Shown: positions 21,301 to 32,349 of the stretch, piece after piece
Numbering within the stretch: position 1 is the first letter of the stretch
Layout of the letters: the number at the start of each line of letters is the position of its first letter
Source: Fusarium oxysporum f. sp. lycopersici 4287
Taxonomy: Eukaryota; Ascomycota; Sordariomycetes; Hypocreales; Nectriaceae
Reading direction: 5' to 3'
Assembly (NCBI RefSeq): GCF_000149955.1
Contig: NC_030986.1
Span: 4,987,870-5,051,869, forward strand
Length of the DNA: 64,000 nucleotides
The notes under the pieces: generated by a model
Seen by the model: the letters and a program-made list of their open reading frames with translations, nothing else
Told to the model about the DNA's origin: nothing
Database searches by the model: none
Position numbers and translations under genes: made by a program

Positions 21301-22576
21301 TTGGAATTCAGGACGATGTCCGCAAGAAGCTTTTCCAGCCTTTTAGCCAAGGCGATGCCTCAACCGCCCGACGATTTGGTGGTACTGGACTGGGTTTGAC
21401 CATCTGCAAGAACTTACTTGACCTCATGCACGGCCGTATCTCGCTCGAATCGAATGTTGGCGTTGGAACTCGAGCAACCTTCTGGATCCCTTTCAATAAA
21501 CCAAGCGGCCCGGCTGAGGCTGGCCTCGCTAATGCTGGTGCCATCCCTGACCGGCTGCAGTCTGAACTTAGCTTGTCTTGCAACAGTTCAGAATACGACC
21601 AGATTGTTGGCACACCCCCGCCCTTCGACGGAATACAGGCCAACAATGCGGGATCACGTCGGACTCGCTTCGGCATATCATCAACATCAAGCCCAGACCA
21701 AGAACTACCAGCATCAGAAAGAGCTAAGATCCACGTTTTGGTGGTGGAAGATAAGTAAGCATCAAGATGACTCCGGAAGACACTATCAAGCTGACCAGTC
21801 CAAGTCCTATCAACCAGAAGATTGCTACGAAAACCATTGGCAAACTCGGTTTCCAAGTGACGGCTGCCTGGAACGGCAAGGAAGCCCTGGAATACCTCGC
21901 CAGTGTTCAAAAAGGTATCAAACAGAAGCCAGATATCATTCTCATGGACGTACAGATGCCCATCATTGATGGCTACAAGTGCACTCATCTTCTAAGACAT
22001 CACATGCCTTACAAACCTTTGGTCCAAGATGTGCCGATTGTGGCCATGACGGCATCGGCTATCCAGGGTGATCGTGAAAAATGCACCAAAGCTGGGATGG
22101 ATGATTATCTCGCCAAGCCAGTTCGGGGTGTTATCTTGGAGAAGATGCTTTTACGATGGTGTCACTCCCGACGTCGGACATCGGCGACACCAGACCCTAC
22201 TGCTTCAGACTGTTCAGAGATGAGCGAGCACTGCAACAATGCTGATATTCCGAACATTGGCATCGACGACAATGACATGCCGCAGACATCTGAGGAGATC
22301 AATGGCAGCCCCATCACACCTCGGCCGTTGACCACCAATGGATACCAGAACGAGCCGTCACCCTTTGATTCTACCGGGCTGGCAGTGCAGGTCCGACGAC
22401 CAGAAGGAGAGACTGAATGGTCTAACAGGCTACAAGAAACAAAACTCATCGACGCTGCAGGGGGATCGTCAAGCTACCGGAGGAACTCGTACCACGAACT
22501 ACAGACCGGAGATTCGTTGACCGAGGAGAATGTCAACAAGTTGAAGAGCGAGAATCAGTCGACGACACGTCGATAA
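18316..22576 (+). CDS. Hybrid sensor histidine kinase with PAS repeats, interrupted by paired frameshifts
   Basis: Exons 18316-20158, 20214-20546, 20599-21754 and 21805-22576 give about 1367 codons. PAS-type regions lie near residues 105-280, 370-500 and 515-640. The His-kinase core has an H-box (NMSHEIRTP, phospho-His about 806), an N-box (LTNLLTNSIKFTN) and G-boxes (EDSGIGI, GGTGLGLTI). A C-terminal receiver has VLVVEDN (completed across the last intron), MDVQMP with phospho-Asp about 1159, MTASA and YLAKP. This is a phosphorelay sensor expected to signal through Ypd1-like proteins; the stimulus is unknown. Exon 1 has a lost G at about 19973 and an extra G at about 20057-20059. Between them the zero frame has TGA at 19975 and 20053, yet the +1 frame reads a normal PAS/PAC segment (VNAFHPDDLPEANRRW). 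Sequencing error or a damaged allele are both possible. Confidence 0.85.
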
Positions 22577-23395
22577 ACCAATGAAACTATCGGCCGGGCT
22601 CCGGAACCAACAACCAATCGGTTCATGGCGACCGAAACTATTGAAACATCTTATTGCTCGATCGCCGATCTACCCTCGCCCACAGCGGGAAACAATACCC
22701 ACAATCACGTACAGAACCACTTGTCCGACAAGCGCGGATTCATTTTTACACTCTTCTTTCGGCTACAGCATTGGTAACAAAAGCATGTATGCATTGATTG
22801 CATTACACACGGTGGAAATGGCGTTGGAACGGGATACCGCTCACATTTAGCGAGCAGAAGAATCAGTGGAGAACACACTCAGGCCAAGATGCCCTGAATT
22901 TTGTGCTCCTACTGTTGCGTGCTTTGTCTTTTATCATCTATAGACGGACGGGTTCCAGCATTCTGGCAAAAAAGAAAAACGAGAGGACCTTTCTGATTGC
23001 CTGTACATGCTTTGGCAATAATATGCATCTATGGATTATGGATTGGGAAGATAAATAGTTGAAAGGGTTAAGTTTTTTGTTACGTACGAAAAAGCAGGAA
23101 CGATGGATGAATGATGGGATGGATCGATGATACCTTTTTTGACTCTTAATATTTACTATTTCAATTATTTGAAGCTGGACTAAGAAACATATTCAGTCCA
23201 AATGGCCCATACAATTGCTCCTCGCTTGCTATGTTCAAACTTTTAATAATGCCAAAGAGATTACTGTTTAATGGTTATCGTGAAAGCCGCAAGATTTATG
23301 CACGAAATTGACAGCGCATATAATCGATTGATGCCTGATACGTGATACGATTCTCGGGCATCTCGACATGTCACGCTCTAAGATCGTGGCTTGAT
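22577..23395. other. Convergent 3' intergenic region
   Basis: About 820 bp between the ends of the histidine kinase and the tricalbin-like gene. It should hold two 3' UTRs. Open frames at 22581-22850 and 22798-23058 lack protein character. Confidence 0.45.
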
Positions 23396-26300
23396 CTAGA
23401 CCTCGGTCTCGATTCCCGGCTGCTTAGATGAGTGCTCAAAGACACCGGAGGCTCTGTCCCCAACTCGATACATCTTATTCTTGATCCACTTGGCTGTTCG
23501 CGGGATCTAGGCCCATCTGTTAGTTCCAGTCTTATGGCACGCCCCCTCTAAAAGCGGGAGGGCAGAAAATAGAAACAAATCTGAAAACCACGTGCGACTT
23601 ATACAAGGGTATCAGGAGCTTACCTTCCATTGCATTAGACCCCGGTGTTGGCGATGCAGGCGTTTGTCTCGACGGCGATAGTCCCTGAGCTGGTCTATAG
23701 GACCCTGTTTATGATCTGCGCTCCCATCTGGGACGCTGGAAACCTGGCCGTCTTCGTCTTCTGTATCTGAGGAGCTGGAACTGGAGTCCGAGTTGCTGCC
23801 TATAGAGCCTGCACGGCGGGCACGCTGGCCGGAGCAGTCGCCATCAGAATCATCAGACTCAACAATACCAGCTTCCCTTTCCTGTTGGCCGACTTCAAGA
23901 TTGTCGCGAGCAGTTTCGACCACTTCAACCACATTTTGAAGATGTTCGTCTCGACTCGCCCATCGAGAATGGGCACTTCCCTGAAAGGACGTTAGCAACT
24001 GGATAAGGCCTGCCAGATACTTTCATATGTGCTAGTAGAATGCTTACCAAACCGGACCAGAATGTGAGCTTGAGTTTGATAGTGCCCAAACGTTCACCGC
24101 ACTCCTCTAAACAGCAAGCTGTAGCACGCTGGAAATTGCCTTTCCAAATGGGTAGTTCCAACTCTGTTTCTTCTTCGTCGGCAATATCTTTAAGCCAAAG
24201 GACAGAAAATGCAGCCGTATCGTCTCCAAAGAATCCCTTCTCCCGGAAAGCGATTGACATACAACTGCTGTATCTCTTAGCAACCGCTAGAGCAAGCGAT
24301 CTACCTCGTTTCGATTTCCAAGTCACTGTTCCTTGATCGTCACCATCCTCAGTATACATCTTTGCACTACTGATACTGGTCCGGAACTTGAGCTTCGATG
24401 AGCGAAGTTCCTTGGGACAGTCTACCACGGTGACAGTGGGCTGAACCTCGATTGTGCCGTACTGCCATCCTAGGAGATTTCGTGGTGCTTGGAGTTGAAC
24501 ACTTCGGAAGACCATTGAGATACGGACTCGTCCATAGCCAATGCCTCCTGTCAGGGGCCAAAATCCCATGACTTGCGAACGTTCACGGAATACTTCTCCG
24601 AGAGGCAGGTGGATGATGCCAAGCAAGGGGTCATCCTCCTTCAGTCGAGCATCACGGACCGTGACAAAGACTTCTGCTTCACGCCAGTCGCGGATGAATC
24701 TCTCGCAGCCAGCGTTATAGAACGGTTTCGAGTTTTGAGGTTTTGTTCTTGTCTTAAATGTCTTTCGGTGATTAAGGATAATAGTACAGTATGCACTTGG
24801 CAGACCATCACCTGAGTCCTCTTCGTCGGTCGCCTCAGCGTCGTTTTCGGCCTTGCGCTTGTTGAGTCGTTCCAGCTCAAGACCAGTGATGTTATGCACT
24901 TGGATGCTGAATAGACCACTAGGGTAGCCGTCAGGCGGAGGCGCAGAAATGATCATGGCATCCTGCTCAGCCTTGAGCTCCTGAGCTGTCTGTTGCTCAA
25001 GTTCGCTGGCGTCTCGCTCCTTCTTGCCTTCCTTGAACATGGTCTCGCGAAGCTTGCGCTCACTTGACTCTCTGACCTTCTCCTTAAGCTGATCCATAGT
25101 ACGGATTTCAGGGTCATGAGTCTGCTTCTCAAACTGACACTGCTGGATTCTGGTCTTGGAGAAGTATCCAACGCTCCACTCCAGCTTTCCGGGCATACCA
25201 TCACCTGATTTCAGGGCCCTGAAGCCATCTTCTCGATGTGACATTTTTCCATTAGACTTATCGTCCTTCATCAGTTCCTTGATGGGAACTTCAATTCGGC
25301 CGAGGTCGTCGTCCGCCGTCAACCTATCGGAGTCCCACAGCTGAACACGAAGTCGCTCGTCGATGTTAAGCTCCTGTGGTGTCACGAGAACAAAACAAGT
25401 TTCATCCCAAACAGGCTCCATCTCGTTCTCCAGTACTCGTGTAGTCCACATCACCTTACCAAATTTGGCCCAGCCGACCGAGACGTACCCGTCTGAGCTT
25501 CCTTCTTTGATAAGTGGAATACCGGAATCACCCATCTTGAAGTCGTAGCCGCGCTTGATGTTGACGACCAGAACACCAACAGCGTTGGTATCCTTCTTGA
25601 AATCATCACCAGCAAGCATGTCCTTCAAGTCCAGGGTAAGGCTCTTAGGGGCAACGTATTCAGCCATGGCGGCATCAACGGCGGACTGAACGAAGTTGCT
25701 GATGAAGGGCACGTCCATGATATTGATGGCATGTTTACTCAAGGGCACACAACTCAGATTAACCTTTGGCTGCCCAAGGAAGGTGAGTGTGCAAAGAGAG
25801 AAGAAGGGAGGATCTGGAGTAAGCTGGAAGGGCATGCGCATGGTACCAATCATACCTTGGAGATCGACCCAGACAGGAATTTTGAGGTTTCCAGGTAGAT
25901 AAAATGCGAGGTATAGATGCATATCTTTGGTTCTCTCCTTGAGAGACTTGGACGAGGATCGAGTGCGGTAGGCAAATGCAACCTCGAGGTTGATAAAGTC
26001 TCCTTCCTCGGCCTCCATTCCGTCCTGGATCGTGGCACTGCTGTCACTATTCTCGCCGTCCTTTTCCTCAGTATCATTCTCACTTTGTTCCCTGGTCATG
26101 AGCTGTCCTTCTTCATCGACTGCCCGAGCTGCGGCTCCAGTAGGCAGCCATCTTATTCCAAGAATCCGCAGAGACTCACTTCCCTGACCGATATCCTCCA
26201 CACTGACCATTCGAATCAACCTGGGAAGCGAAGCTTGCATGACATCCTCCAGGGTGTCTGCAAGACTGGCAAATAGATCGGGGTTGATCAGGGGCCAAAC

Positions 26301-27254
26301 AGAACCGATCAGAGAGTTGAGCCAGACCGTGGTCTCAGTATCGTTCTTCTTAGATGCCTTTACAACGCCTCGTCGATGAGCATCCCAGACCTCATCTTCA
26401 AAAATATTGTTGACTTTTTTGGACATCCATTCTCGAACTGATACCACAAGGAACCATACAGCTCCCACAGTGGCTGCGGTTAGGATCAACCAGAGTGAAG
26501 CGCCAACGAATAATGAGGATTTAGTTTTGCCTCCCTGGAGAATACCCTCTCGGACGAGCCTTTCGATAGAAAATGCGCTGGCCACGATAGTAGCCACGCC
26601 AGCAAGCCCGAATGTGACACCACGCTTGCTGATGGATGAAAGCTCAAGGCGCAGAGCATCGAAATCGGGTGGTGGAAATAACTCACCCATGGCATCGTGA
26701 CTTTGTTGAATATCTCGATGCTCATCGCGAAGCTGCTCGTCTGTCTTGTTCTTGTTTTCTGACCCTGTCGCTGTGCGTTGTGTTGTGCCAAAGGGGGGTT
26801 CATTAGTGTCTATCTCTTTAAGAGCTTCGTCTGTGAAATCGTGTATAGTGACAGGAAGATGAGTGACGGGGTCCGTAACTTCTCGCTCGGCTCTTTCTCT
26901 CTTGCTCTTCTTGATTTCTTTCCTCCGTTGTTTAGGATCTGATGATTGGGGACCAACTTGTGAAGTGTCTGTCATTTCTTCCCCATTGCCTTTCTCTTCA
27001 CTGTCGTCCTTTTTACTATTATCATCCTTGTCATCCTCGACTGACTCTAGGTGGGGCCCAGCGTCTTCTCTAGACTTTTGCTGAAATTGATAATCATTTG
27101 AGCCCGCAGCCTCTGACGGGTCAGGTTTTCCAACTGCGGCATCTTGACGTGCAGCTCTCTCTTCTCGATATTTGGAGATGGTTGGAATAGGATGTCTGGC
27201 GCTATATGGAGCTGTATAGCGACGGTGCTCCTCCGCGTCGTCTCTTCCAGACAT
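23396..27254 (-). CDS. Tricalbin/extended-synaptotagmin-like membrane contact protein (SMP and C2 domains)
   Basis: Exons on the minus strand: 27254-24048, 23980-23624 and 23506-23396, 1224 aa. After a charged, disordered N-terminus come two hydrophobic spans (about residues 212-230 and 246-272), expected to hold the protein in the ER. An SMP-like lipid-transfer domain follows (about 304-545, beginning TTVWLNSLIGSVWPLINPDL). A C2 domain lies near 570-720 (VLVVNIKRGYDF, VWDETCFVLV, DDDLGRIEVP), and a second near 800-930 (IQVHNITGLELE). Tricalbins tether ER to plasma membrane and move lipids; some C2 domains bind calcium. The last exon encodes 36 residues ending QPGIETEV, identified from a GTAAGC donor and CTAG acceptor. 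The 117-nt second intron is long for this window. The exact tricalbin subtype is not resolved. Confidence 0.87.
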
Positions 27255-30127
27255 GGCGGGTCGCGGGTAAGCTTGGAGCAGTCTTTTAAGGTAGTGACAG
27301 ATTGGTGATATACAATTGGCAAGGACCCGGCGATCGTGAAGAGTCTTGGAGATGCAAGAGAAAAAGCTTAGTTGATAAGTTTCACGGAGAAGTTGAAAAG
27401 ACCAAGAAAATTATGGAACAAGGAGAAGAGTGACAAGAATTAAGGCAGGCAGGCAGTTCAAAGGTTACTGTCAAGTTGAAGGAAGGTGCGATGGAAGGTG
27501 GTAAGTTACTACGTCATAAGCTAGCGGGCATGGTGATATGCCGAGCTTTCCTTCTTGGCGGAACCATTTGTATACATAAGAATAAAAATAAATAGATCCA
27601 CGATCGCTCAAGCAAGTATTTGTGGTTACTTTGAAGCTTGGCGAGTCAATGCTTGGTAGTGAAAATCTTGGCTTGGCTTAACTTAGGCTTGACGATGTTG
27701 ACGCTCAGAGGTAGAATGCGGATCTTAGAGGCTAGGTAGCTAAACGTCGAGAAACTGTGCCACAGCCTAAGAGGCGTTAGCTGAAGTTAGTGCATTTGCT
27801 GCCGATTGTGTCGTGTGCGTGTATCCTGTTTATGCCCGAATGCATTCACCGGCCGCTAATTCTGCCTCGATTGGTTTGTGTCTCTAATCAATCTGTCCTT
27901 CTTTGACTTGCTCTCACATTCGCAAGGAAACAGGACTCGTACTGTTGGTCTCTTGGCATCACACCAACACGTCAGCTTGCGGGGAGCTTGAACCAAGCTT
28001 GCCCTGGTAATTGGTGGGGTTTCGAGATCGCCAAAGGCCAAAATCTTGTCATTGAATGGAATAGGGCTACCGATATAGCACTCGATGTTTATCTTGAGCC
28101 GTGTTGGTCAATTCTACGAGTTTCATCATGCCTTAAAAGCAGGTTTTGGTCTGCGACAGCACCACGCAAGACATAAAAAGGACATGATGCTCCGTCTGTT
28201 GCAGTGATGAATTCATACTGATGATTCAACTTTGGGGCCACTATGACTAGACGCATGTGCCTGTGGCTGTCATTCGGGCATTAGTTTGGCCTTATTACCG
28301 GATTATAGAAGGTTGGTTGCTGGCAGGTATTATTCTTGGTTCTCTCGTGGCATCGGCCCCACTTCTCCGGCACGGATACGGCGTCGGCCTGAGTGCTCCG
28401 GGACAGAGGATGACAAGGGCAGCTATGTCGCACTATATCGGAGTTTGGTGTTTTGGAAGTAGACAAATCGGGCATTAGTGATTGTTAACCCCTAAGCAAT
28501 GGAGATGTTTGAAGATGACAGTAGTCTAAATCGTGAGTGTTTCTGCTTCGATACACCTAATCGGTGCTACTAACACCAACAAGGCAATTGCTCAACAAAA
28601 CTGTCGCACGATCAAAAGATCTCTCGTTCTTCAAGAGGTTATAGCAAATGATTTTGTGATGGCGGTTGGAGTGACAACCAAGTCTTGTGCGATGTGAAAG
28701 TGATGAGCGGTCTGCTTAGTGCTCCCGCTAAGCAATCTGCGACAATAGCAGAAATCTTGGCTTTTTATTTCGAAACCCATCCGACGAACCTGAGGAGATG
28801 TGCATTATGGACGAGTAGAGGTTATCAGATGACAGTCGTTCGATTTCTTGGGGATTGATACAGCTGAGAACCGTGACGAGATCTAGCCGTGCATTCGTTA
28901 ATCGAATGTTGGTTGGTTAGAAACTCTGTTGGTTGGTACATAGTGTCACCTTGTGTGAGCCGCGATCAATCAACCAACTACTAAACCTGCTGATTCCCGA
29001 AAACTCGGTCGTCATAGTGAGTAGAGGATCAGAAACAATCGTGCGAGACAAGGGCCAAGAATAAGAATGTGCACTTGGATCGATTAGTCCCAAACTAGCG
29101 CCGTCACAGTGCATTACAAGTGGTTGGGAAGAGCCTGTCGTTGGCTGCATCTTGAGATTTTAAGCGCCCAGAGACTCGAACCCCAGGCGCCTCTTCAGGG
29201 TCCTCGTGTCGGTGACTGGTCCCGGGGACCGTTGGTGGCATTAGGTGCAGTGTTCCTAATTTAATCGGCCAGTCAGACGCTATAGAACAGAATGCCCAGG
29301 CCTCTAATAGGCGCCGGGGGATCAATATTGCCCCCATGATGATGATGGTAGTGAGTTGTTTAACCACCTAGCACGCTGTGGTGGAGGTAACAGATCTGGA
29401 GTAAAAGCAGTAAGGTCCCCTGTTTCCTGCATTCGTTGAATCTTCCATTGATTGAAATATTTGAACCTCTTCTGCGACGTTTAACCTCCTTATTCAGACG
29501 CTATATTGACTGTCGCAGTAACAATAAGAAACAGCCCCGGTCTCAGCCTTGGCGCCCCCCGCGAAACACTCCCATCTCTAACCAAAAAAGTCTCCCCCGA
29601 CGCCAATTGTCTCATCCCAACCACGAAACCCGCTACGATTCTCCTCTGTGACGTTTCAACTTCCGCTGGTGAATTCGTAGCATCTCGGCATCCACATCTT
29701 CCGTACCCGATCTGGCAACTCGATACCTCCTTGTACCCGTTTAAACAGATCCCCGGCGCATCAGATTTCGGATCACGGTTCCTACTATAGCCTTGATATT
29801 CTTGGCCAAACCTGTCGACTGTCAATTTTTTCACTTTATGAACCTGGTCCTTCCTACGATCTCATCCGAACCTTCTTCATCTTTCTTTTCTCGGGTCGCT
29901 ATTGTTACTCAGCGTCCTCGCCAACATTCTCTCAACCCCCGGGCTTCTCAGCCACGACTTTCGCTTCCTCTCGCTGCTGGATCAGTCTCTTATTCTGTTT
30001 TACTATTTAAGGGTTTTTGGATAATTTACTCGATATCACTCTCTCTTTATCGAGGGGAGATCCTCTATAGTCCTGTCGCCGGCCGACCTTGACTTTACTT
30101 AATTAACACTCAACACATACCGCAACG
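27255..30127. other. Divergent 2.9-kb intergenic region between tricalbin-like gene and noxA
   Basis: No supported gene. Both flanking genes start outward from here, so it holds two promoters. The CT-rich 29440-30127 part is a plausible noxA leader. It contains an 84-codon open frame from ATG 29838 to a stop at 30092. A tRNA B-box-like string on the minus strand near 29171-29181 lacks the rest of a tRNA. Confidence 0.5.
29838..30092 (+). promoter_or_regulatory. Possible long uORF in the noxA leader
   Basis: An 84-codon ATG-to-stop frame ends 35 nt before the noxA ATG. It has no domain. If the noxA transcript starts upstream of 29838, scanning ribosomes would meet it first. The transcription start cannot be seen, so this is tentative. 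Confidence 0.25.
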
Positions 30128-31909
30128 ATGGGTTCGCATATCGGATTCCTCGAATTAATAAAGAAGCAGTTTACCGCTAGTAAACTCTTCTTCCACTTTC
30201 TTTTCTGGGGGTTTCACTGGGGTATTTTTGCCTATGGTTGGTAAGTTGAGAGAATAATCATGCACAAACTCATGGTTCATAACTGACTGATATAGGTGGA
30301 AGCAAGCCGCAGATGCCAGACTGGCAGGTCTCAACACACTCAAATTCTCAGTATGGATCTCACGAGGTGCTGGTCTAGTTCTCAGCGTCGACTGCATGCT
30401 TATCCTGCTCCCCGTATGCCGAACCATCATGCGTTGGGTTCGACCCAAGATTCGATTCATTCCACTCGACGAGAATCTCTGGATGCATCGCCAACTCGCC
30501 TACTCCATCCTCCTCTTCACTTGCCTTCACACAGGCGCTCACTACGTCAACTTCTATAACGTCGAGTTGACTCAGATCCGACCTGTCTTGGCTCTTCAGA
30601 TTCATTATGCTCAGCCTGGTGGAATCACTGGTCATGTCATGCTTCTCTGCATGCTGCTGATGTATACGAGTGCTCACGCTCGCATCCGTCAGCAGTCGTT
30701 CGAGACGTTCTGGTACACTCACCATCTCTTCATTCCGTTCTTCCTCGGTCTTTACACCCACACCGTTGGATGTTTTGTGCGTGACACACCTGAGGCTATC
30801 TCACCATTCGCGGGTGACCAGTTCTGGGAGCACTGCATTGGTTATCTTGGATGGCGATGGGAGCTCTGGACTGGTGGTTTCTACCTTCTCGAGCGTCTCT
30901 GGCGTGAAGTTCGTGCTCGACGTGAGACCAAGATCACCCGAGTTGTCCGCCATCCTTATGACGTGGTTGAGATCCAGTTCAACAAGCCTTCTTTCAAGTA
31001 CAAGGCTGGTCAGTGGCTGTTCCTCCAGGTGCCTGGGCTTTCCAAGTACCAGTGGCACCCTTTTACCATCACTTCGTGCCCCTTTGACCCTTATGTGTCT
31101 GTCCACGTTCGCCAGGTTGGTGACTTCACCCGAGAGTTGGGTGATGCTCTCGGTGCTGGTGCTGCCCAGGCCAAGCTCTACGACGATGTTGACCCCATGG
31201 GTATGTACGAAGTTGCCCTTCAGAACGGTGATCAGATGCCGGCTCTCCGAATCGACGGCCCTTACGGTGCCCCGGCCGAAGATGTATTCGAGAACGAAAT
31301 CGCTGTGCTTATCGGTACCGGTATTGGTGTGACTCCTTGGGCCTCTATCCTCAAGAACATCTGGCATCTCCGCAACTCACCCAACCCTCCCCGCCGACTT
31401 CGCCGTGTCGAGTTTATCTGGGTGTGCAAGGATACTGGTTCATTTGAGTGGTTCCAGACTCTCCTGTCCTCTCTAGAAGAGCAATCCAACGAAGCGGCAC
31501 GCATGCCTGGAAGCTCGGGCGTCGAGTTCCTCAAGATTCACACCTATCTCACACAGAAGCTGGATATTGACACTGCTCAAAACATCGTACTCAACAGTGT
31601 CGGTGCTCAGATGGATCCTCTCACAGAACTACAATCACGAACAAACTTTGGTCGCCCTGATTTCCCTCGTCTGTTTACTACCATGCGAAACGGTATCTTG
31701 GACCGAACATACCTGAACGGCCTAGAGTCCCATATCAGGACGACAGTTGGTGTTTACTTCTGTGGTCCTTCATCAGCCGGTATGTTGCAACCTCCAATAT
31801 TCACCCCGAGAAAATGCTAACTCTATCTGTAGCTCGTGATATCAAGACGGCTTGTAAAGCGGCCACAGTTCCTGATGTGGATTTCCGATTCTGGAAGGAA
31901 CACTTCTAA
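30128..31909 (+). CDS. noxA: NADPH oxidase A (superoxide-generating, gp91phox-like)
   Basis: Exons 30128-30240, 30296-31779 and 31833-31909, 557 aa, the usual fungal NoxA length. The start MGSHIGFLELIKKQFT is typical of NoxA, and there is no EF-hand extension as in NoxC. Ferric-reductase helices carry paired heme-binding His: His102 and His116 in one helix, and a HH...H pair in the YTHHLFIPFFLGLYTH segment. The FAD-binding loop is HPFTITS. NADPH-binding motifs are GTGIGVTPWASI and CGPSSA, the last split by intron 2. The tail FRFWKEHF matches the conserved Nox C-terminal Phe. The enzyme passes electrons from NADPH to oxygen across the membrane. In fungi it works with NoxR, Rac and Bem1-type regulators in sexual development and, in pathogens, infection; these roles are from the family. 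Confidence 0.96.
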
Positions 31910-32349
31910 GCTCGCGATCGTTTTGAATAACTTCTTAATTTCAGGATACCATCAAATACAATTTATTTGAATACACCAAAAGACAGCCTGAAGCCTTAAT
32001 TTTCTAGCGGGTTGGAAACTTGTAAAATCCAAGAAACTTTACCCCTCGTACAAATTCCGCTTACCCAGAAAGGGGCCTCAAGCGCTCTCCTGTGTGATCT
32101 TCGTCTCTCGTGTACGAGGGGTGAGTGACTAATGTATCATCAATCAAAAGTGTCACACACGGATCAGTTAGTGCCGTGAAGGGTGGCGATAATAGCACCT
32201 ATATGAACACATGTGACAGGGCTATGTTTCATAGTATCATCCTTGAGCATAATGTGTGATGGTATATATAGCTAGCCAGTATCCTAATTCAGCCTATGAT
32301 ATGCAACCCTATAGCTTAGCAACTATCCAATAGCTACCATGTTGCTACT
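31910..32349. other. Convergent 3' intergenic region
   Basis: About 440 bp between the stops of noxA and urease. It should contain both 3' UTRs. Nothing else stands out. Confidence 0.5.

Noticed and set aside
29150..29230. Minus-strand tRNA gene suggested by a GGTTCGAGTCT B-box-like string
   Set aside because: The T-arm pairs only with several G-T wobbles, there is no A-box at the right distance and no acceptor stem could be formed. At most a decayed fragment.
30801..31367. 188-aa antisense and 220-aa plus alternative ORFs inside noxA
   Set aside because: Both overlap conserved FAD and NADPH motifs of NoxA in the true frame and have no domains.
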